NCBI RefSeq assembly: GCF_001870435.1
Contig: NZ_MDDR01000040.1
Location: forward strand, 1-63,296
Direction of reading: 5' to 3'
DNA length: 63,296 nt
From: Pseudomonas costantinii
GTDB lineage: Bacteria > Pseudomonadota > Gammaproteobacteria > Pseudomonadales > Pseudomonadaceae
Shown piece after piece: positions 38,638 to 46,507 of the stretch. Positions within the stretch are counted from its first letter, which is position 1. Every line of letters starts with the position of its first letter. The notes under the pieces were generated by a model. It made no database searches. It was not told the DNA's origin and saw only the letters and a list, made by a program, of their open reading frames with translations. The translations under genes and the position numbers were made by a program.

Positions 38638-39516
38638 AGGCGAGCCCACCGGCAGGTGCACGCGCAGCGCTTTGGGGCGCGCGCAAAAGCGCAGGTCATC
38701 ACCCTTCAACGGTTCACCATCCAGGTTGATGTACAACCCTTCAGCCACTTTGATCTCGACCCACGGCAGGCGCGCCCGCACAAACATAGTGTCCAGGCCC
38801 CAGCCATCGCTCATCAGGTTGAGCAACGTGCCAACCACTTCCTGCGGCGCCGGCAGGATGCTGATATCCAGCAAGCCATCATCGACCAACGCGCCAGGGC
38901 ACAGCACATGCCCACCGCCCGCCTGGCGACCGTTGCCGATACCGAGCGCAAGCAAATCACCTTTCCAATGAAAACCTGGCCCTTCCAGCTCGGCATAAGC
39001 CGCCTTCAATTCGCTGAAACGCGTCAGGCCGGTGAACAGATAAGCGGCGCCACCCAGGACCTTTTTCAGGTCTTCAGAGGTGTTGGCGGTGACTTGGCTA
39101 CCAAAGCCGCCGGTAGCCATATTGAGAAATATCTGCCCACCCGCTTGGCCGAGGTCAATCGCCTTGGGCGGTACATCCAACAGTGCCAATGCTTGTGCAG
39201 GCTCCAACGGCACACCTGCGGCGCGAGCGAAATCATTCGCGGTGCCCAGGGGCATCAGCACCAGACTGGCGTCGGTCTTGGCCAACGCCATGGCCTCAGC
39301 CACATCGCGCAAGGTGCCGTCGCCGCCACCGGCAATGATGTGGGTGTAGCCGTCGGCCAATGCTTCGGTGACCAAGCGCTGGGCGTCTGCGCCCTCCCAA
39401 GTCACCCGCACCGCCAGCTCCCAACCCTGCTCACGCCGGGCCTGCACGGCGGCGCGCACGTCCTCATTGAGGGCTTGCTTGCCGTGGAGGATCAACAGTG
39501 CCTTGGGGGTCGTCAT
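38596..39516 (-). CDS. yegS: YegS-type lipid kinase (diacylglycerol kinase catalytic domain)
   Basis: 306 residues, near the family's 300. The ATP-binding loop IIAGGGDGTLRDVAEAM and PLGTANDFARA are typical of the DAGK catalytic domain. The C-terminal beta-sandwich includes GGGHVLCPGALVDDGLLDI and YINLDGEPLKGDDL. E. coli YegS phosphorylates phosphatidylglycerol in vitro; the physiological lipid is not known. AGGAG precedes the ATG with a run of Cs as spacer. The 3' end overlaps the opposing response-regulator gene by 42 bases, so convergent transcripts would be complementary there. Confidence 0.88.
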   Translation of the reverse strand: MTTPKALLILHGKQALNEDVRAAVQARREQGWELAVRVTWEGADAQRLVTEALADGYTHIIAGGGDGTLRDVAEAMALAKTDASLVLMPLGTANDFARAAGVPLEPAQALALLDVPPKAIDLGQAGGQIFLNMATGGFGSQVTANTSEDLKKVLGGAAYLFTGLTRFSELKAAYAELEGPGFHWKGDLLALGIGNGRQAGGGHVLCPGALVDDGLLDISILPAPQEVVGTLLNLMSDGWGLDTMFVRARLPWVEIKVAEGLYINLDGEPLKGDDLRFCARPKALRVHLPVGSPLVVQADDLLANGE

Positions 39517-39607
39517 GGGGGGGGTTCTCCTGGGTTCAATGGTTCCTGAAGGATGTGGACCTTTGGCGAAGCGAAAAAAGCCATGAAGGCTGGAAATTAA
39601 CTAACCG

Positions 39608-40159
39608 CTAAAAGTTATCCATCGCATTGCACATCGACACCTTGCCCCTGGGCACAGGTTCCACCGCCACCCATTGCTTGCCGTCCGCCGGCAGCTCATG
39701 CAGTTGGATGGAACAGTTGGCATAGATAGTCGCCTGCACCCTGTAATCCACCCCAGGCCGAGGCACAAAAGTCATGCTGCTGAAGCATTGCCGGGAATAC
39801 TGCAATTGCCCCAGGTAATGCAACGCGATCGGTGTGTTCGCCGGCACCACCAGCTCCGTGGTCACCCCACCGTTCAACGAATAAATCGGCCCAGGCATAC
39901 CCAGATTTTCGCCGTTGTGATCGGGGAATCCGGATTTGGTCGACGCCATCACCCCGGCACCCGGCACATTCCAGTCCAGGCAATCACGCCCCGGCACCGC
40001 ACGCACCAAGCCGTCGGTGATCAAGCGCACGCGAGCGGTCTCGCCTGACTGCGGCGGGACGTAGCCGGTGGAGAGGGAGCGGATGTTCGCCACTTGGCCA
40101 CACCCTGTCAGCAGCACCAGCAACGCGGCGGGGACAGCACGCAAAATGGTCATCAGCAT
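39608..40159 (-). CDS. Putative lipoprotein, unknown function
   Basis: 183 residues. The signal peptide ends in a lipobox LLTGC (Cys at about residue 19-20), so it should be lipidated in the envelope. The mature part has four further cysteines (RDCLDW, RQCFSS, ANCSIQ, MCNAM) that could form disulfides, and GV/TEL strands suggesting a beta-rich fold. Its ATG follows the stop codon of the upstream lipoprotein gene directly, so the two are almost certainly co-transcribed. I do not recognise the family. Confidence 0.75.
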   Translation of the reverse strand: MLMTILRAVPAALLVLLTGCGQVANIRSLSTGYVPPQSGETARVRLITDGLVRAVPGRDCLDWNVPGAGVMASTKSGFPDHNGENLGMPGPIYSLNGGVTTELVVPANTPIALHYLGQLQYSRQCFSSMTFVPRPGVDYRVQATIYANCSIQLHELPADGKQWVAVEPVPRGKVSMCNAMDNF

Positions 40160-40513
40160 TCAACTCGCCGGGGAAGAAAGGGCGGCTTGCGGCTGGCGGC
40201 AATTCTGGTTCACCGACAAATGTGGCGCCGGCTCATAGCTCACACGCTGCAAGCCATCGGCACCCTGGAAGAGGAAGTATTTGGTGCGACAATCCTTGAA
40301 CATCGCCGAGTAACCTTCAGCCCGAAACCCTTGGCCGTCGACCTGCTTGGTCACGGCATTGTTGCGGCTCACCACGGCGAGTACCTGCGCATAGCTGTCG
40401 CCCATCTTGACCCCGGGCTCGCCGGTGACGGTCATCGACGAGGCGCAACCACCCAACCCTGCCGCCGCCAGAACCAGTGCGGTGCCGTACAGTCCATTGC
40501 GTAGATCTTTCAT
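40160..40513 (-). CDS. Putative small lipoprotein, unknown function
   Basis: 117 residues. Signal peptide with lipobox LGGC at about 20-23. The mature region includes GDSYAQVLAVVSRNNAVTKQ and a pair of cysteines (KDCRTK, NQNCRQ). It is the middle of three small lipoprotein genes in the same direction and touches the next one end to start. A role in the envelope is likely; nothing more specific can be said. Confidence 0.72.
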   Translation of the reverse strand: MKDLRNGLYGTALVLAAAGLGGCASSMTVTGEPGVKMGDSYAQVLAVVSRNNAVTKQVDGQGFRAEGYSAMFKDCRTKYFLFQGADGLQRVSYEPAPHLSVNQNCRQPQAALSSPAS

Positions 40514-40537
40514 TCCCTATTTCCTTTTAGTGATGGG

Positions 40538-40741
40538 TTACCGGCGGTCTTCGCATACGGGTGATTCGCCAATGCGGCCGAGCTTGCACAGGTCCAGGTT
40601 ATCTTTGCGTTTACAGCCCGCGGCGGTGGCTGAACGGGGGGTACAGCCCGCGAGAAGAATAGCGCCCATGAGGGTGCGGATGGCGACACAAGACGGCCGC
40701 AAACCAGACGGTTTTGTTCCAACGAGCGCGTGGAAAGACAT
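40538..40741 (-). CDS. Very small putative lipoprotein
   Basis: 67 residues from the ATG at 40741, with AAGGA seven bases upstream. A hydrophobic segment ends in LLAGC (Cys33), a lipobox, but the head before it is long (about 20 residues). Three more cysteines follow (AGC, DLCK, PVCED). It precedes two other lipoprotein genes in tandem, which supports it as a real gene. The function is unknown, and the N-terminal start could be the internal Met at residue 25. Confidence 0.5.
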   Translation of the reverse strand: MSFHALVGTKPSGLRPSCVAIRTLMGAILLAGCTPRSATAAGCKRKDNLDLCKLGRIGESPVCEDRR

Positions 40742-40920
40742 TTCAAATCCTTGTGAGTAAAACTTCCTACCTGCGCAGGTTTGGTCATCACAAAGACGAA
40801 AAAGTGCCCAGCAGATGCAAAGCATCTGTGGCACGCCCCACAAAGTGATCTGCATAAGATCACAAGCAGAGCGAGGCGACCTGGCAGCCGACCTGATTTG
40901 GGAAGCCAATCGCGGTCAAA

Positions 40921-41023
40921 TGTGGGAACTGGCTTGCCGGATCGCCGCACCGCGGCGATGACATCAGCTGATGTGGACTTGATGCACCGAGTCGCTTGCA
41001 TCGCAGGCAAGCCAGCTCCCACA
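40921..41023. repeat. REPIN-type inverted repeat pair
   Basis: TGTGGGAACTGGCTTGCC (40921-40938) and its near-complement GGCAAGCCAGCTCCCACA (41006-41023) bracket about 67 bases that include a GATCGCCGC/GCGGCGATG hairpin. This is the classic REP doublet of fluorescent pseudomonads. It sits in the 313-base gap between the chemotaxis operon end and the lipoprotein genes; I see no gene in the gap. Confidence 0.85.
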
Positions 41024-41054
41024 AGGAAATCAGCCTGCATCCGGCAAACCGAAA

Positions 41055-41447
41055 TCAGTTCTTGTGCAACTTACTCATCAACTGCGCCTCAGCCTGGGTC
41101 AACCCACACGACTGCGTCAGCTCATCCACGGTCGCGCCCATGCCCACCAACTTCGCCGCCTGAGCAAACGACAGGCTCGAGGGATCGCGCTGTTCAATCT
41201 GCGCCAACTTGTCCGGCAAAGGGCCAAGAATAGCGCGCAGTTCATGCACCTCATCCCCGACCTTCACCGCACTCTGCTGGAAGTGATCAACGCGCTTGAC
41301 CAGGTCCAGAATGCGCCGGTCACGCACGGTGTCGCGCTCAGCCTGTTGCACGGCCAATTCCCGTTGCTGGCGCATATAGCGCAGCAGGAATGCCAAGGTC
41401 CCAGCCCACAACAGGGCCAGGACAATCACCGCCGCCTCAAGGAACAA
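41055..41447 (-). CDS. DUF2802 membrane-anchored protein at the end of the chemotaxis operon
   Basis: 130 residues. One N-terminal membrane helix (about 4-24) is followed by a coiled-coil-like stretch (RQQRELAVQQAERDTVRDRRILDLVKRV, split here by many charged residues) and a C-terminal helix-turn-helix-like end (AKLVGMGATVDELTQSCGLTQAEAQLM), the DUF2802 signature. It matches PA1465 by place. The reading starts at a TTG directly after the cheW stop codon, with GGAG about nine bases upstream; the next Met would lie after the membrane helix. The function is unknown, but its position suggests a link to the polar chemosensory array. Confidence 0.78.
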   Translation of the reverse strand: MFLEAAVIVLALLWAGTLAFLLRYMRQQRELAVQQAERDTVRDRRILDLVKRVDHFQQSAVKVGDEVHELRAILGPLPDKLAQIEQRDPSSLSFAQAAKLVGMGATVDELTQSCGLTQAEAQLMSKLHKN

Positions 41448-41930
41448 TCAGATGCTCTCCAGTTCCGACCACTCTTCTTCGCTCATCATCTTGTCCAGCT
41501 CAACCAGAATCAGCAGCTCGCCGTTCTTGTTGCACACGCCCTGGATAAACTTGGCGGACTCTTCGTTACCCACGTTCGGCGCGGTTTCCACTTCCGACTG
41601 GCGCAGGTAAACCACTTCGGCCACGCTGTCGACCATGATCCCGACCACTTGCTTGTCGGCTTCGATGATCACGATACGCGTGTTGTCGTTGACTTCAGTC
41701 GGCACCAGGCCAAAACGCTGGCGGGTGTCGATCACCGTCACCACGTTGCCGCGCAGGTTGATGATGCCCAGCACGTAGCTTGGGGCACCCGGTACCGGGG
41801 CGATCTCGGTGTAGCGCAGCACTTCCTGCACGCGCATTACGTTGATGCCATAGGACTCGTTGTCGAGTTTGAAGGTAACCCATTGCAGGATCGGATCATC
41901 CAAACCTTGTGCGGACGCTGACTTGTTCAT
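41448..41930 (-). CDS. cheW: Chemotaxis coupling protein CheW
   Basis: 160 residues, one CheW domain: WVTFKLDNESYGINVMRVQEVL, PSYVLGIINLRGNVVTVIDTRQRFG and VDSVAEVVYL. It bridges chemoreceptors and CheA in the membrane array. It comes after parP and before the DUF2802 gene in the minus-strand operon, as in P. aeruginosa (PA1464). Confidence 0.95.
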   Translation of the reverse strand: MNKSASAQGLDDPILQWVTFKLDNESYGINVMRVQEVLRYTEIAPVPGAPSYVLGIINLRGNVVTVIDTRQRFGLVPTEVNDNTRIVIIEADKQVVGIMVDSVAEVVYLRQSEVETAPNVGNEESAKFIQGVCNKNGELLILVELDKMMSEEEWSELESI

Positions 41931-42010
41931 ACCCCTGACCCCTTCAAATGCCGTATGACACGGCGTGTGTGCTTGTTTGGCCGCGCTGGCGCACGGCCCT
42001 TATTGTTCAA

Positions 42011-42823
42011 TCAACTGCGTTTGTTACCCGGCATCGACTTGACGGCACCACTGGCGATCAGCTCGGCCAACTCGGCGACGTCGAGCAACGCGCACATGTG
42101 TTCGATCACGGTGCCCGCCAGCCAAGGCCGTTGGCCCCGGTGGCTGCGCCATTTGATTTCGTTCGGGTCCAGGCGCAACGAGCGGCTGACTTGATGCACC
42201 GCCAGCCCCCACTCATAGCCCTGCACCGAGATCACGTATTGCAAGCCTTGGCGGAAGTCGTCGCGGTAGCGGTCGGGCATCACCCAACGCGCGGTGTCCA
42301 GCACCTTGAGGTTACCGGCCTGGCTGGGCAGGATGCCGAGAAACCACTCCGGCTGCCCGAACAGTGGCGTCAGTTCCTGGCCCTCCAGGGAGTAGATCGA
42401 GCCCAGGCACACCAGCGGCACCGCCAGGGTCAACCCGGCGACGTCGAACAACAGGCATTCGAACGGCTCGGCAGCCCAAGATGGGCGGCCATCACCCGTG
42501 ACTGGCGGCGGCGTGATGCTCGGCGGCAGGTGGACTTCAACAACCGGCTCGACCACGACGGGCGCAACAGGTGCCACCACCACTGGAGCAACACGCACTA
42601 CAACCGGGGCAAGCACGGCCACCGGTGCGACGTGCGCATCCCGGGCCTGCTCTTCCAGTACGGCCATCTGGAACTCATCCAGCGTACTCTCAGGCTCGAC
42701 AGCCGCCTCCAGCACCAGAATCGGTTCCGGCAGTTCTTCCTCGGTCGCATCCTGCAGCAAGGCATCCAAATAGGATTCCAGCGCCAGTTGCGGCCGGGTC
42801 TTGAGTTCAACGGGACGGTTCAT
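42011..42823 (-). CDS. parP: ParP-like polar array protein with CheW-like domain
   Basis: 270 residues from the ATG that overlaps the parC stop (ATGA). Residues about 1-60 are acidic and helical. Residues about 65-105 are a low-complexity Val/Ala/Pro linker with repeated APVVV units. Residues about 115-260 are a CheW-like (AIF) domain (FECLLFDVAGLTLAVPL). In Vibrio and Pseudomonas, ParP binds ParC and CheA and holds the chemosensory array at the old pole. Position between parC and cheW equals PA1463. Confidence 0.85.
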   Translation of the reverse strand: MNRPVELKTRPQLALESYLDALLQDATEEELPEPILVLEAAVEPESTLDEFQMAVLEEQARDAHVAPVAVLAPVVVRVAPVVVAPVAPVVVEPVVEVHLPPSITPPPVTGDGRPSWAAEPFECLLFDVAGLTLAVPLVCLGSIYSLEGQELTPLFGQPEWFLGILPSQAGNLKVLDTARWVMPDRYRDDFRQGLQYVISVQGYEWGLAVHQVSRSLRLDPNEIKWRSHRGQRPWLAGTVIEHMCALLDVAELAELIASGAVKSMPGNKRS

Positions 42824-43611
42824 CACGCTACCTGCGCCACAAGCTGCTGAGACAACAGATGCTTGAGCAACGCGCGGTAGGCCAGCACGCCACGGCTTTT
42901 GCTGTCGAACTGCGAAGGGGTGAGGCCCGCGCGGCTGGCGTCACGCAGGCGCGTGTCCACCGGGATATAGCCTTGCCAGATGGTGTCCGGATAAGCATCG
43001 CGCAGTACACGCAGAGTACCGAGGGACGCCTGGGTACGGCGGTCGAACAACGTCGGCACGATGCTGAACGGCAGCGCCTGTTTGCGCGAGCGGTTGATCA
43101 TCGCCAGGGTGCTGACCATGCGCTCCAGACCTTTGACCGCCAAGTGCTCGGTCTGCACCGGGATCACCAGTTGCTGGCTGGCCGCCAAGGCGTTGACCAT
43201 CAGCACGCCAAGCAACGGCGGGCTGTCGATAATCGCGTAGTCGAAGTCCTGCCACAGTTGCGCCAGGGTCTTGGCGATCACCAGGCCCAAGCCGCTCTGC
43301 CCCGGCGACTGGCGTTCCAGGGTAGCCAGGGCGGTGCTGGACGGCAGCAGGGAAATGCTCTCATTGCTGGTGGGCAACAACAGTTGCCCGGGCAGGTCGG
43401 CAGGCACGCTACCTTTGTGCAGGAACAGGTCGTAGCAGCTGTGTTCCAGCGCATCCGGGTCATAGCCGAAATAGCTGGTCATGGAGCCATGGGGGTCCAG
43501 GTCGACCACCACCACACGCTTGCCCGCCTCAGCCAGCAAACCGGCTAAGGCGATGGAGGTGGTGGTCTTGCCGACCCCACCTTTTTGATTGGCAACTGCC
43601 CAGACTCTCAT
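42823..43611 (-). CDS. parC: ParA-family ATPase ParC (polar chemotaxis localisation)
   Basis: 262 residues with a deviant Walker A motif NQKGGVGKTTTSIALAG, Walker A' VVVDLDPHGS and Walker B YAIIDSPP. There is no N-terminal DNA-binding domain of the plasmid ParA type. Its place in the chemotaxis operon, next to parP, identifies it as the ParC/Soj-like protein that recruits the array to the pole (PA1462), rather than the chromosome-partition ParA. Translation is coupled to parP by overlap. Confidence 0.88.
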   Translation of the reverse strand: MRVWAVANQKGGVGKTTTSIALAGLLAEAGKRVVVVDLDPHGSMTSYFGYDPDALEHSCYDLFLHKGSVPADLPGQLLLPTSNESISLLPSSTALATLERQSPGQSGLGLVIAKTLAQLWQDFDYAIIDSPPLLGVLMVNALAASQQLVIPVQTEHLAVKGLERMVSTLAMINRSRKQALPFSIVPTLFDRRTQASLGTLRVLRDAYPDTIWQGYIPVDTRLRDASRAGLTPSQFDSKSRGVLAYRALLKHLLSQQLVAQVA

Positions 43612-43662
43612 TCGGTTGGTTCCTCCCGGTGGGCACAGGCGCGACCGAGACAGTGCATAGGG

Positions 43663-44550
43663 TTATTGAGCCAGTGACGGAGAATTGACGCTGCCCTGTC
43701 GAACCGGCGGTTTAACAACGGGCGGTGCAGTTTGTGTGCCAGCCCGCTTCAATGCCGCATCCGGTGTTGCATTGGCGGTGCCGGTACCGGTCAGGCTGCG
43801 GCGTACATCCAAGTTGCGTGACACCACCAGCACCACGCGGCGGTTACGCGCGCGGCCTTCGGCCGTGGCGTTGTTGGCCACCGGCTGGAACTCACCATAG
43901 CCTACCGACGCCAGGCGACCAGGGTTCACACCCTGCATTGCCAGCATCCGCACAATACTCGAGGCACGAGCCGACGACAGTTCCCAGTTGGTCGGGTACT
44001 GCGCGGTGCTGATTGGAAAATTGTCGGTAAATCCTTCGACGTGAATCGGGTTTTCAAACGGCCGGAGGATCGCCGCCACCTTGTCGATAATGGTGAACGC
44101 CTGATCGCTCGGCAACGCGTCGGCACTGGCAAACAGCAGGCTGGAGTTAAGCTCGATCTCCACCCACAACTCATTGCCGCGCACGGTCATCTGGTTGGAA
44201 CTGATCAGGTCGCCAAACGCGGCGCTGATGTCGTCGGCGATGCTTTTCAGCGGGTCGCTGGTGCCACCGATACCGGCAGCGACTTCATCGCTGTCGTTGA
44301 CCAGCGGCTTGGCCGGGGTCACGGTCTTGGGCCGCTCTTCGCCAATGGGGATCGGCTTGAGCGCACGGTCGGTGTCGTTGAACACACCGATCAGCGCCTG
44401 GGAAATGACTTTGTACTTGCCTTCGTTGATCGACGAGATCGAGTACATCACCACAAAAAACGCGAACAGCAAGGTGATGAAATCCGCGTAGGACACCAGC
44501 CAGCGTTCGTGGTTGACGTGTTCTTCGGGCTCGCGACGACGGCGACTCAC
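43663..44550 (-). CDS. motD: Flagellar stator protein MotD (MotB type)
   Basis: 295 residues. One membrane helix near residues 15-40 contains the proton-binding Asp in SYADFITLLFAFFVVMYS. The C-terminal OmpA-like peptidoglycan-binding domain shows VEGFTDNFPI, NWELSSARASSIVRML and GEFQPVANN. The last 45 residues are polar and Pro/Thr-rich. With MotC it forms one of the two stators typical of Pseudomonas, the one used on more viscous surfaces in P. aeruginosa. It corresponds to PA1461. Confidence 0.92.
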   Translation of the reverse strand: MSRRRREPEEHVNHERWLVSYADFITLLFAFFVVMYSISSINEGKYKVISQALIGVFNDTDRALKPIPIGEERPKTVTPAKPLVNDSDEVAAGIGGTSDPLKSIADDISAAFGDLISSNQMTVRGNELWVEIELNSSLLFASADALPSDQAFTIIDKVAAILRPFENPIHVEGFTDNFPISTAQYPTNWELSSARASSIVRMLAMQGVNPGRLASVGYGEFQPVANNATAEGRARNRRVVLVVSRNLDVRRSLTGTGTANATPDAALKRAGTQTAPPVVKPPVRQGSVNSPSLAQ

Positions 44551-44581
44551 TGGCAGTTCCCTCCTACAGAAAGCATTCCCA

Positions 44582-45322
44582 TCAATCCATGAAGCCCTGG
44601 AGCTTCAATTCGATGGAGCGCGGGTTCTCACCCTCGGCAATCGACAGAATGCCCTCTAGCAACATCTCGCGGTAACGCGACTGGCGCATGGCGATCGACT
44701 TGAGCTTGCTGGCCACCGGCAACAGCACCAAGTTGGCACTGGCCACGCCGTAGATGGTGGCGACAAACGCCACGGCAATACCACTGCCCAACTGCGACGG
44801 GTCGGCGAGGTTGCCCATCACGTGGATCAGGCCCATCACCGCACCGATGATGCCGATGGTCGGCGCGTAGCCGCCCATGCTTTCAAAAACCTTGGCGGCG
44901 TTGATGTCGCGGCTTTCCTGGGTGTAGAAATCCACCTCGAGAATGCTGCGGATCGCCTCCGGTTCAGCGCCGTCCACCAACAATTGCAGGCCTTTGCGCG
45001 CATAGCTGTCGGGCTCGGCATCGGCCACGCCCTCCAGGCCCAGAAGGCCCTCCTTGCGCGCGGTAAGGCTCCAGTTGACCACGCGGTCGATGCCGCCTGG
45101 CAGGTCAACGCGCGGCGGGAAAATGATCCACACCAGGATCTGCATGGCACGTTTGAACGAACTCATCGGCGACTGCAACAACGCTGCGCCCACCGTACCG
45201 CCGATCACGATCAACGCCGCCGGCCCGTTGGCCAAAGCGCCGAGGTGACCGCCTTCGAGGTAGTTGCCGCCGATAATCGCGACAACCGCCATGGTGATGC
45301 CGATCAGGCTCAATACATCCAT
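44582..45322 (-). CDS. motC: Flagellar stator protein MotC (MotA type)
   Basis: 246 residues with four predicted membrane helices. A cytoplasmic loop sits between the second and third, and GYAPTIGIIGAVMGLIHVM marks the third helix. It pairs with MotD to conduct ions and drive the rotor. Its ATG overlaps the cheB stop (ATGA). It corresponds to PA1460. Confidence 0.93.
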   Translation of the reverse strand: MDVLSLIGITMAVVAIIGGNYLEGGHLGALANGPAALIVIGGTVGAALLQSPMSSFKRAMQILVWIIFPPRVDLPGGIDRVVNWSLTARKEGLLGLEGVADAEPDSYARKGLQLLVDGAEPEAIRSILEVDFYTQESRDINAAKVFESMGGYAPTIGIIGAVMGLIHVMGNLADPSQLGSGIAVAFVATIYGVASANLVLLPVASKLKSIAMRQSRYREMLLEGILSIAEGENPRSIELKLQGFMD

Positions 45323-46458
45323 CAGAGACAGGCCTCCACCAGATGCTTGCCGATGTCGTCCAGGCTGTAGACGGCGTCCGCCAGGTCAGCCTTGACGATC
45401 GCCATGGGCATGCCATAGATCACGCAGCTCGCTTCGTCCTGGGCCCAGATCGCGCTGCCGCCCTGCTTGAGCAGGCGCGCGCCTTCGCGGCCGTCGGCCC
45501 CCATGCCGGTGAGCACCACCGCCAGAACTTTGTCACCATAGGACTTGGCCGCCGAACCAAAGGTGATATCCACACAGGGCTTGTAGTTGAGGCGCTCATC
45601 GCCCGGCAGGATTTTGATCGCACCACGGCCATCGACCATCATCTGCTTGCCGCCCGGGGCCAGCAGCGCCAGGCCAGGGCGCAGGATGTCACCATCCTCG
45701 GCCTCCTTGACGCTGATGCGACACAGCTTGTCCAAGCGCTCGGCGAAGGCCTTGGTGAACGCAGCAGGCATGTGCTGCACCAATACGATCGGCGCCGGGA
45801 AGTTGGCCGGCAGTTGGGTCAACACCCGCTGCAAGGCCACCGGACCGCCGGTAGACGTACCGATAGCGACCAACTTGTAGGCCTTGCGCTTGGGCGCAGG
45901 CGAATGCGCGCTCGGTGCCGCAGGAGCACGAACCGGTGCCACCGCAGGTCGAGTGACTGGCGCTGGTGCAGGTGCAGGGCGACCAAATGCTGTCGTCGGC
46001 GTCGCTGGCGCAGCAACCGGTGTCGGCACTGGGGCTGGCGTGCTGAACAGGCTGCGACGGTTGCTGCGGGAAATGCTGTGCACCTTCTCACACAGCATCT
46101 GTTTGACCTTCTCGGGGTTGCGCGAGATGTCTTCGAAATTCTTCGGCAGGAAGTCCACCGCACCGGCGTCCAGCGCATCCAGGGTTACCCTGGCGCCTTC
46201 ATGGGTCAGCGAGGAGAACATCAACACCGGGGTCGGGCAGCGCTGCATGATGTGCCGAACGGCCGTAATGCCATCCATCATCGGCATCTCGTAGTCCATG
46301 GTGATCACGTCCGGCTTCAACGCAATGGCCTGATCAATCGCCTCTTTGCCGTTAGTGGCCGTGCCGACCACCTGGATCGTTGGATCGGCGGAAAGAATTT
46401 CCGAGACGCGGCGGCGGAAGAAACCCGAATCGTCCACCACCAGGACCTTGACTGCCAT
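45322..46458 (-). CDS. cheB: Chemotaxis protein-glutamate methylesterase CheB
   Basis: 378 residues from the ATG at 46458, which has GGAG about six bases upstream; the frame is open further but lacks support. The receiver domain (acceptor Asp55 in VITMDYEMPMMDG) is joined by a Pro/Ala/Thr-rich linker (about 140-185) to the methylesterase domain with the nucleophile in GTSTGGP, His in VQHMP and Asp in GMGADG. It removes methyl groups from receptors for adaptation. The matching cheR is not in this cluster, as is usual for Pseudomonas. Confidence 0.94.
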   Translation of the reverse strand: MAVKVLVVDDSGFFRRRVSEILSADPTIQVVGTATNGKEAIDQAIALKPDVITMDYEMPMMDGITAVRHIMQRCPTPVLMFSSLTHEGARVTLDALDAGAVDFLPKNFEDISRNPEKVKQMLCEKVHSISRSNRRSLFSTPAPVPTPVAAPATPTTAFGRPAPAPAPVTRPAVAPVRAPAAPSAHSPAPKRKAYKLVAIGTSTGGPVALQRVLTQLPANFPAPIVLVQHMPAAFTKAFAERLDKLCRISVKEAEDGDILRPGLALLAPGGKQMMVDGRGAIKILPGDERLNYKPCVDITFGSAAKSYGDKVLAVVLTGMGADGREGARLLKQGGSAIWAQDEASCVIYGMPMAIVKADLADAVYSLDDIGKHLVEACL

Positions 46459-46507
46459 AAACACTCCGTTAGGCGGGGCGGGCAATACCGCCCAAGCCCC
46501 ACCAGAA

